Shown here piece after piece: positions 35,165-43,349 of a DNA stretch of 43,349 nucleotides (within the stretch, counting starts at the first letter, position 1; each line of letters begins with the position of its first letter). A program made the translations under genes and the position numbers. The notes under the pieces are model-generated. The model made no database searches, was not told the DNA's origin, and saw only the letters and a list, made by a program, of their open reading frames with translations. Origin of the DNA: Dimargaris cristalligena (taxonomy: Eukaryota > Kickxellomycota > Dimargaritomycetes > Dimargaritales > Dimargaritaceae). The stretch lies in NCBI GenBank assembly GCA_027576995.1, contig JANBQC010000199.1, forward strand, positions 1 to 43,349, in the 5' to 3' direction.

Positions 35165-36830
35165 GGCAGCGAGGGGCGGCCGAGTGACTGGGCAGGGAAA
35201 GCAGGGTGTGTGACAAGGGAAATGTGCGCGCCAGAGCAAGTCGAGGAACGAGGATGGTGAACGAGAGAGAGGTAGTGACGGGAGACGAAAGCTCCGCGAT
35301 GGAGATGGACTAAGTGGAGGTTTGGGCAGAGGGAATGAAAGCAGACGGCTCGTCGACCTGGAAGGGAGGCAATCGAGGAAAACCTAAAAGAAGGATACAG
35401 TAGGCATTGAGGTTTCTCAATATGCGGGCAGGCGGGGAATATAATAGGTACGTCACATTTGATGGGAGTGACAGGGGGGAGCGGGAAGGATGGGCCTTGG
35501 CGACTAGAGTGGGTAGAGTAAACCCTAAGAAATCCCCTTTCACCAAGACAGGCTCTACAAAGTGGTTGGCCGTAGCACCAACTTCCCCCAAATAAAACAC
35601 GTGACGAAGGCGGGTACTGTGTAATATACCCCATTCATAAGGAAGGGTTTCTTAGTTATTATTTATCCCTAATTAATCGTGATAAAGTGTTTGGGCCATT
35701 GTGATCACTAGGTCTTCCAACCCATATCACTAGCCCACCATACTCAAACTCGCACCATATATAAGGATCTATTATTTCCTAGATTTGTTATAATATCTGC
35801 TACAGGAGGAAGATGGCCATATATATGGACCACCACTTCCCATCACTACTACTCACCTATAGAGGCTGTTTGATTCGGCCCAGGGGGGGGATGTCCATGC
35901 GCTCTATTACGAGAATCCTACATATCAACCACCTTTCCCGAAAAATAGGCTAGTGATACTACTGTCTCTCGATCTACTCAGGCCGTAATCAGAAGGCATA
36001 TACCAAGCCATTTAGTTAGTTATTGCTATTGCACAAGGCGTCATTCAATTCGTCGACACCCAGGCCCTCTGTTGGTTAAACGGTTTTACCATAAACATAT
36101 ATATTGTTTCTAAAATCTCTACGTTCTGGAAACAATGAACTCGGTTAGGGCCTATGGATAGATCTGGACGTAGTTGGACAGCGGTACCAATTGTCCATGA
36201 GTTAACATAAATCGGTTTCTTAAGGTGCGAACATGATGTGCCACCAGCATTTTTATCAATTGCATCGACAGTTTCAGTATCACCCATTTACCCTCAAAAT
36301 CAACTATTGCTGTCGCGCTTTTAATAATCTAGATTACCACACCCAAATCTATGGGCTTTGGAGCTGTTGGACTTTGGTCTGTAAACCCTGCATCTATACT
36401 TGACCCAACTCCGACGTATTCACCGGCTCTGTTGTGCAATCCCTTCTCCTAAAATCCATAGTTGTAGAAGGTTGTTGTCAAACTCCCTTTGGGGCCAACA
36501 AACCACCCCCATTCGATATCTACAAGGCCAATTCCAATGAAAGGGGCAACCACACGAACCCCCGCTCCTCAGTGGTTGCTCCATGGTCGCCATTAACACT
36601 CAATGTTTTCATTTTTCGCCCTCTTCTCTCCCTATCTCACTCACTCTCTCTCTCTGCCGAAACTGATTCGTGTTTCCTTTGTTTACCAGTTTCGTGGGCA
36701 TTGCTTCTCTACTATCTTTCCACTTTATTTCGCCAGTGTATTGTTACCACCTTCGCGGGGCGTATTTCCAGTTAGTTCACTTCCCGGCTCTCGATATTTG
36801 GAAAGCCCCATTCGAACCATTCGGTTGTAC
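35165..36830. other. Divergent intergenic region
   Basis: This is a shared promoter region between the mannosyltransferase gene (leftward) and the ISWI gene (rightward). It contains an 8-G tract at 35883-35890 and a C/T-rich leader just before the ISWI start (about 36600-36830). I see no supported gene. Confidence 0.5.
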
Positions 36831-39800
36831 ATGTTGACCACCATGACCGAAGTTCAGGTAAGTTATGGACCCCAGGTCGCAGAAGGAATCCCCGTGAGGA
36901 AACGCGTTTACAGAGCGACGGCTAGTTCGGATTACTCCTAAGGGTAGTGGGGGTTATGGTAGCCTTGTTCCATGCCATTGTATACTATACATGCGCTCTG
37001 GTTCATCTTCCATTCCCTCCCCCTCAATAGCCGGTACTGTCTTTTCTCCCCACTTCTAATTTGACCCCTGACTCACCGAATTCTCCACCCATGTTGCAAA
37101 ATTTGCCCTTAATGTCCGGGACCTGTCCCTGCCGTACCGCATTTCCATCGGAATTAGCACCCCTCTGATATCAATGACACCGAGTCCGAGAATGCCACTC
37201 CTACTCCCGAAGAGCTCGTTACATCGATGAAGCTCCGCGACGAAAGTGACACGGAACGGTCCGCTCGTCGGTTTGCCTATTTACTGACCCTAACCGACCT
37301 GTTTTCCCATTTTCTGCGGGACTTCGTAACCAACCCAGAAATGAAGGCGGCCATCGATCGTCATTTGGCGGAACATCATAAACCCGGCCAAAAGGCCGGC
37401 TCCCGGCGCCACCGTAAAACGGAGAAGGAAGAGGATGCCGAGCTTCTCGAAGGCGAAACCCATACATCTAATCAAGTCGCCCAGGTCTTTAGCGATTCCC
37501 CCCGTTATGTCGAAGGGGGCACCATGCGCGACTACCAAGTCCAAGGGCTTAATTGGATGATCTCGCTCCACAATAACAACATCAACGGTATCCTGGCTGA
37601 TGAAATGGGCCTAGGCAAGACCCTGCAAACCATTTCCTTCCTGGGTTATCTGAAGCTCTTCCGGGGAATTTCCGGCCCGCACCTGGTGGTGGTCCCCAAA
37701 TCCACCCTCCACAACTGGCAAAGCGAATTCCGAAAGTGGGTGCCGGCCCTCAACTCGTTCATTTTCCACGGCAGCAAGGAGGAGCGTCCCCGACTCATCC
37801 AGGAACGCCTGGTCCCACTCTCGTTCGACTGCTGTATCACCACCTACGAAATGTGCCTACTGCACAAGAGCGACTTCAAGAAAATCAATTGGGAGTACAT
37901 TGTCATTGATGAGGCCCACCGCATTAAAAACGAAAACTCCAGCCTGTCCCAGATGATCCGCTTGTTCAACACCCGCAACCGCCTATTGATTACCGGTACT
38001 CCGCTGCAGAACAACCTCCACGAGCTTTGGGCACTGCTCAACTTCCTGCTCCCCGACGTATTTCGATCGGCCGAGGACTTCGATTCGTGGTTCCAGGTGA
38101 CGGACGGTAACGACCAGAATACCCTTGTCACCCAGTTGCATGCCGTTCTGCGGCCCTTCGTGCTCCGGCGGGTCAAGGCCGACGTGGAGCACTCCCTGCT
38201 CCCCAAAAAGGAAATTAACCTCTATGTGGGCATGAGCGGGATGCAGAAGAAGTGGTACCAGAAGATTCTGGAGAAGGATATAGATACGGTGAATGGGGCT
38301 GCCTCGGGTAAAAAAGAGGGCAAAATGCGCCTCATGAATGTCGCGATGCAACTCCGCAAGTGCTGTAACCACCCCTACCTCTTCGATGGGGCCGAACCGG
38401 GACCCCCATATACCACCGACGAACACCTCGTGGACAATTCCGGCAAAATGCTGATTCTAGACAAGCTGCTCAAACGAATGCAAGCCCAGGGATCCCGCGT
38501 ACTCATCTTCAGCCAAATGAGCCGCATGCTCGATATTCTGGAGGACTACTGTATTTTCCGGGATTACAAATACTGCCGAATCGATGGCCAAACCGACCAC
38601 GAGGACCGTATCGAGGCCATAGATGCGTACAACAAACCCGGCAGTGATAAATTCATTTTTCTGCTGACCACGCGGGCGGGTGGTCTGGGGATTAATCTGG
38701 TGACCGCCGACGTGGTTGTCATCTACGATAGCGACTGGAACCCCCAGGTCGACCTACAGGCCATGGACCGAGCCCACCGTATCGGCCAAACCAAACAGGT
38801 CTATGTATTCCGATTCGTCACGGAGAATGCCATCGAGGAGAAGGTCATTGAAAAGGCCTCCCAGAAGTTACGCCTAGACCAGTTGGTGATCCAGCAGGGC
38901 CGGCTGTCCCAGCAACAGACCACCACCCGGGGGGACCTGCTGACCATGATCCAGCATGGCGCCGAAAAGATCTTCCAGAGCGGAACCCAGGACGACGAGG
39001 GCTTAGCGGACGCCGACATTGACACCATCTTGGCCCGCGGTGAGGCCAAAACCGGTGAACTCAACAAGAAGTACCAGACGCTGGGTCTCGACGACTTGCA
39101 AAAGTTTTCCCTCGATACGATTAACTCCTACGAATGGGAAGGGGAGGACTATCGCGGTAAGCGCAAGGCCGAAATCATCGGACTGAACTGGATTCAGCCG
39201 ACCAAACGGGAGCGCAAGTCAAACTACTCCGTCGACGAGTACTACCGCGAGGTTTTCCGGGGCCCTCCCAAGGCGCCCAGTGCCCCTCGGCTGCCCAGGC
39301 CCAAGAAACTGGCCATCAATGACTTCCAGTTCTACCCGTTGGAACTCAAGGAACTGTTGGAGAAGGAAGCCGACTACTATCGCAAGTCTATCAACTACAA
39401 GGTTCCCTACGAGGGAGACCCGGCCGCCGACAGTGTCGAAGTCCGGGAGGCCAAGGAAGCCTCGCAGGCCGAGGAACAGGCCAAGATTGATCAGGCGGAG
39501 CGCCTAACTGACGCCGAACTCGAGCTCAAGGAGCGCCTCTCGACCGACGGTTTCGAGCACTGGAACCGCCGGGATTTCCAGGCCTTTATCCGGGGTTGCG
39601 AAAAGTACGGGCGGACTAACCTAAAGGCCATTGCCGATGATTTGGAGGGTAAAACCCTGAACGAGGTCCGGGCCTATAGCCAGGTGTTCTGGAAACGGTA
39701 TCCTGAATTGGCCGATCACGAGCGTCTCTTGGCCAACATTGAAAAAGGGGAGGCCCGTCTCGCCAAACAGCGGGAAATCCAGCGGATGCTCACCCAGTTT

Positions 39801-40283
39801 GTCCGGTCGTGCGAACACCCCCTCCAGCAACTTAAAATCCCCTACAAGCCGTCCAAGGGCAAGCACTACATCGAAGAAGAGGACCGGTTCCTGCTGGTTC
39901 ATCTGGAACAACTGGGCTACAACCGTGACGATGTGTATGATCTGATCCACGCCGAAATTCGGAAGAGTCCCCTGTTTAAATTCGACTGGTTTTTCAAATC
40001 TCGCACCCCGAGCGAACTGCAGCGGCGCTGTAATACCCTCATTCTGATGCTGCAGAAGGGTAAGGGCGAGGACGAGGCGACCGACTCAACGGACGCCGAA
40101 AAGGTAAATTCGATGGTGGTAATTCCACGTTATTGAACCATATGCTACTCTAATTGTTATCAATTTGGCCAGAGCCTGGTAGCACTAGAAATAATGCGAC
40201 TAATCATACTACTTTAATTGCTCTATATATTTTACTATATCTAGGGTAAAGCTAAGAATGGGAGCAAAAAGCGCAAGAGTTGA
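36831..40283 (+). CDS. ISWI: ISWI-family chromatin-remodelling ATPase
   Basis: A nuclear SNF2-type motor that slides and spaces nucleosomes. It has three exons. Exon 1 is 36831-36857, where in-frame ATGs at 36831 and 36843 are both possible (the second has ACCACC before it). Intron 1 is 36858-37157 (GTAAGT...TTAG). Exon 2 is 37158-40103. Intron 2 is 40104-40244 (GTAAAT...CTAG). Exon 3 is 40245-40283 (12 codons and TGA, a Lys-rich tail ending KKRKS). Both junctions are phase 0. The product is 999 or 1,003 aa, typical for ISWI. With the shorter start: AutoN-like RHRKTEKEEDAELL (89-102), Walker A DEMGLGKT (153-160), DEAH (256-259), then ITGTPLQNN and the helicase-C signature DRAHRIGQ. HAND, SANT (about 800-850) and SLIDE (about 892-972) domains follow. 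It appears complete. Without splicing, the frame would wrongly start at 37227 and end in an intron-derived tail. Confidence 0.95.
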
Positions 40284-41295
40284 GTTAATGGAGTTGTTTA
40301 GAAGATAATCAAGGAACGCCTGTCCGTTCAAGATTGTGACATACTTTACCCATGGATTCCTGTGGTATTTCGCAAATGTTGATTATTGATTCTGTAGTGA
40401 ATTAAATTCATATTTTAATTTTATTAATTTCCCTTTAAGCCATTACAGCACCACCTTCCCTTCTCATCTTTCTTCAAACCATGTTGGATGTTTCTAGTTA
40501 CAAAGTTCCTTCAGTTGGCCTAGTGGCTTTGACTCCGGGGCAACTTTTGATCAGCCATACCCTTTCTTTATAGCTACCCTTCCGATTTTTCCCAAGGCGT
40601 CGGTGGCCCTTGAATTGGCCCTACTATTTAGTATATTCATTTATTTAGAGCACTGCACACAACCCTGATCTTGTTCATAGTAGTCATTTATCACATTTGT
40701 AAGTCCTATAAAGAAATTACCAACTTGAGATGCCTTTTTTTTTGGCCAACCCCGAACAAGCTAGAGGAAATAAGATCATATAGTGTCAACCAATGTTTTT
40801 TCCGTAGCATTACCTCTTCTACCGTCTTTATCTATTGGTCATTTAACCTAATGCCACTCTAATATTGGGTATACGGTGTCAGAGGTGGGTATAACAGCTA
40901 GAATGCCTACGCCTGGGATGAGTCTCAGGGAGTAATGTACATGAAGTAATGTTGCAAATTGCGTTTTATAGAAAACGTATGAGATATATATCAATAGTAT
41001 GAGTTAGGTGGTGAAAGAGGGTATCAAATAATCGCTAATTGACTGGGGAGTAACTATAGGAATTAACCCAGCCCTATATAGCTGAGCAGACTAAGGGTAA
41101 AGGCATAGAACCGGCTTAGAACATGTTGAGTGGCGCTACTAGGGGTTAGGGTATAAATGGAGATACTGAGGAGGGTGGTGGAATTCCCATGCCATATTGT
41201 TGGAACTGGGCATTGGTGGCACCTAGTTCCGCAAGTCAAGTGGGATTTAATCTCATTGATTATTAAGCACGGTAAAGCTGGGTCTCTTCTGTGTT
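40284..41295. other. Intergenic region between convergent genes
   Basis: This is the 3' flank of ISWI and of the decayed gene to the right. It is AT-rich with no supported gene or repeat. Confidence 0.5.
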
Positions 41296-42660
41296 TTAAG
41301 ATTCTACCAGGTCTAAAAAGCGGTATTTATCCTGGTATTTGGCCTCCAGCAAATCCTTGGCCACAGTCATGCCATATCCCTCCTTTGACAAGTTGAATAT
41401 GAATGGCATAAACACAATAACTTTGCATGCACTCATGGGGTCGTGCATATTCAGTTCCATCAAGGGGTCGGGTGCCTGGTTTAAAACTTGGTTAGTTGAG
41501 GTGTGCTTGTTGATGCAGTCTAACTCCAGCCAATAATCCACTAGATAATTGTAGGCATTGTCCAGCCCATATGTGCCCATACAATATATATAGTTGGAAC
41601 AATGCATCTGGATAAAGTCATCTGGCTGGCTATCTACACTATCTGTCTCCTCATCTGATGATATATTGGACCTGTCCCCCCAATACACATATCGATCAAA
41701 GAATGTGGCAATGTTGTGCATATGTTTTGCAGCAGCTTGATCATTTCCACCATCAGTTAGCTTTTGGAATGACTGAGTGGTTAGGGTGAGTGCAAACTGA
41801 GAGAGTGCAGAATGGCTGAAGACCATATCCATGATACCAAGTCTAAGCAGCATATTCAGAGTATCCTCAAAGAATTCCTTGACCTTATTAAAAGGGGATT
41901 GGGTTCCACATTCGATAAGAGCAGTGGCCGCCTTCTGGAATAGGTGTCAGGTAATGTGGGTGATGATATCTTGTAAAATATAATTATAACAATTGTAGAC
42001 TATGTCGAGAAGACAGGCCCAGTAGAATAAGGGTTTCATGATGAGTTTTGCAAGTAATTCCTTGTACTCAAAGCCATCCATAGAGCTCCCACCCTCAGAG
42101 GGCTCCAAGGATCTCCTCTTGAATTGATCCAGGAATGCCTTGATCATTTGGTGGTGATGACTTAACATACCACTATCGATTGATGACCCCGAGGGGGCCC
42201 TGTTGAAATGATCACTGTGGGCCAAGGTCTCTGGGGGGGGGGGATTGTCAAGATGGTCAAGGTAGTCACTCAAGTCCACACATGCCAGGGTAATTGTGCC
42301 AAGGTCATCTATGTCGATTAAGGACTGTGGAGGGGGGAGATTAATCAAATTATCACTAGTGAATGAGGGATCCAGGGCTCTCAAAAATGCCAATGCCACC
42401 ATCTTCTTCGAATCATCCCCAAATAGGATGGACAGGAGCTTAGTAAGTGTGGGGATAGTTTGGCTGTGGGCCAGCTGGAGAATGGGAATTGCTGTGTAAA
42501 GGTCCATATCATCCACCCGATCTGCTGGCAGTACACTCCGTGACTTTTTAGCCTTTATTAGAGGGGTGGCCAGCATATTATGGTAGGCCATAATATTAGG
42601 GTTTACTCTTATATAGTCCTTGATGGCACAGGTGAAGCTTACAGTGGTTTCATGTTTTTA
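41281..42660. other. CpG-depleted segment
   Basis: By hand count there are 13 CpG in these 1,380 bp, while TG and CA are abundant. The ISWI start (37201-37320) also has 13 CpG, but in 120 bp. Taking GC near 44%, this is roughly one fifth of the random expectation. The boundary coincides with the body of the decayed gene. The pattern fits long-term cytosine methylation and deamination. Confidence 0.7.
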
Positions 42661-43318
42661 AGAGTGCCATCCAGTTGTTTGTGACATCTTGGACTCCCAC
42701 TTCAATGTCATATTTGGTGGTTGTGTTGCTATCATGTTTGGTGTCAGATAGATTTTCAACAAAAGATTGGACAGAAAGGCAGCCAATTATGCTAATTTAT
42801 TCACCTATAAGAGTATATTGGCCCACAGTATTGATATGTAATTCATATAGGAATGTTAGTTGATAGTTTTTGAGCACTGTTAACCCAAACATGAATATAT
42901 TTACCTGGTCCCGCCTTGTCTGTCTTTCTACTGGTCACCCTATTTAATGTCAAGGTGGCCTAAATGGACTCAGGATATAATGTGCCAAGTATGTGGCCAT
43001 CAGTATTCCATAATAATCATAATATATAGAGTAAGAGAATCCGCCTTGGGGTGTGCCTGATGTTTAAGAATGCAAACTAAATCTTACCTTATATACGGAA
43101 ATCTGTTGTGCAATCTTGCATCACCCTTTGTTCAGCTGGGAGTATTGTCGGTTCGAATAGCCATCAAGGTCTTTGATGATGGCAAGCTGCATTTCGGTGG
43201 GTAGTTCAGTGAGTCTGCATGTCTAAATATTTCGGGTATGCCTCGTGGGGCTGGCTGCAATACACGAAAGTCTCAGAGCAGCAGTGGTGAGAGTAAAGAT
43301 TGAAGTGGTAAACTTCAT
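41296..43318 (-). pseudogene. Decayed secreted F-box-like gene
   Basis: Reading leftward from the ATG at 43318, a classic signal peptide (MKFTTSIFTLTTAAL...IAAS) is followed in the same frame by LTELPTEMQLAIIKDLDGYS, an F-box-like motif. After 77 codons there is a good donor (GTAAGA at 43087) in phase 0. The frame is broken by TAG (43225-43223) and TGA (43123-43121). Downstream coding-like sequence at about 42880-42660 contains TAA (42799-42797). It loses frame at a five-base homopolymer (42655-42659), where one fewer base would rejoin SFTCAIKDYIRVNP. The open stretches 42657-41950 and 41946-41296 are in one frame, split only by TGA (41949-41947). The 43087-42880 part is too eroded to model. 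Other genes here end in TGA, so recoding is unlikely. Probably inactive, unless these are sequencing errors. Confidence 0.7.
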
Positions 43319-43349
43319 AATGATTTATCCAGGAAGGGGAGGTGGGAAA

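Noticed and set aside
35146..35634. 162-codon minus-strand frame overlapping the start of the mannosyltransferase gene
   Set aside because: It runs in another frame through the promoter and first codons of a well-supported gene and has no family features.
41943..42008. A 66-nt intron that would remove the TGA at 41947-41949 in phase
   Set aside because: The acceptor side is plausible (CTGAC branch-like site, TTCCAG), but the donor would be GTCTAC, unlike the GTA-type donors of the other introns. It also would not explain the other three stops and the frameshift.
43121..43123. TGA read as tryptophan (code reassignment)
   Set aside because: TGG would fit the protein context here, but ISWI and the 773-aa gene both end in TGA, so TGA works as a stop in this genome.

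Overview
This window looks like nuclear DNA from a fungus, most likely an early-diverging (non-dikaryan) one. It holds a fungal-type GT15 (KRE2/MNT1) mannosyltransferase, an ALG6 glucosyltransferase, an ISWI remodeller and an anillin/Bud4-like protein. It also holds a SNAPC3-like snRNA transcription factor, a family I do not expect in the best-known Dikarya. Genes are GC-rich and widely spaced in AT-richer intergenic DNA. Five introns of 130-300 nt can be placed with confidence. I suspect a Zoopagomycota/Kickxellomycotina-type fungus, possibly a mycoparasite, but that is a guess from memory and not shown by the sequence.

Layout, left to right. 1-5648: gene-poor DNA with an imperfect direct repeat and poly-G tracts. 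5649-9017 (-): anillin-like C2/PH protein, with a 39-bp tandem repeat upstream. 9018-13492: intergenic. 13493-14155 (+): small secreted protein with a TATA box. 15451-17902 (+): two-exon, 773-aa protein of unknown family. 19120-20909 (-): two-exon ALG6. 21624-23414 (-): SNAPC3/SNAP50. 25207-26391 (-): seven-transmembrane receptor-like protein. 26392-30977: intergenic, with a perfect hairpin at 28899-28940. 30978-32751 (-): two-exon F-box-like protein with a weak signal-peptide-like start, followed upstream by a hairpin-dense block at 32985-33125. 34001-35164 (-): KRE2/MNT1 family mannosyltransferase. 36831-40283 (+): three-exon ISWI ATPase. 41296-43318 (-): a decayed gene with a signal peptide and an F-box-like motif, broken by four in-frame stops and a homopolymer frameshift, lying in a strongly CpG-depleted stretch.

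The intact genes are mostly unrelated housekeeping functions: N-glycan assembly, mannosylation, snRNA transcription, chromatin remodelling and cytokinesis. I see no operon-like or biosynthetic cluster. The most interesting thread is the pair at 30978-32751 and 41296-43318. Both start with a hydrophobic leader plus a short F-box-like motif in a first exon of 77-85 codons that ends in phase 0. They may belong to a lineage-specific family of exported F-box-like proteins, one copy of which has decayed with a cytosine-deamination-like signature.

Several long open frames begin at TTG or GTG. For those genes I give the first supported ATG or a splice-corrected model instead.
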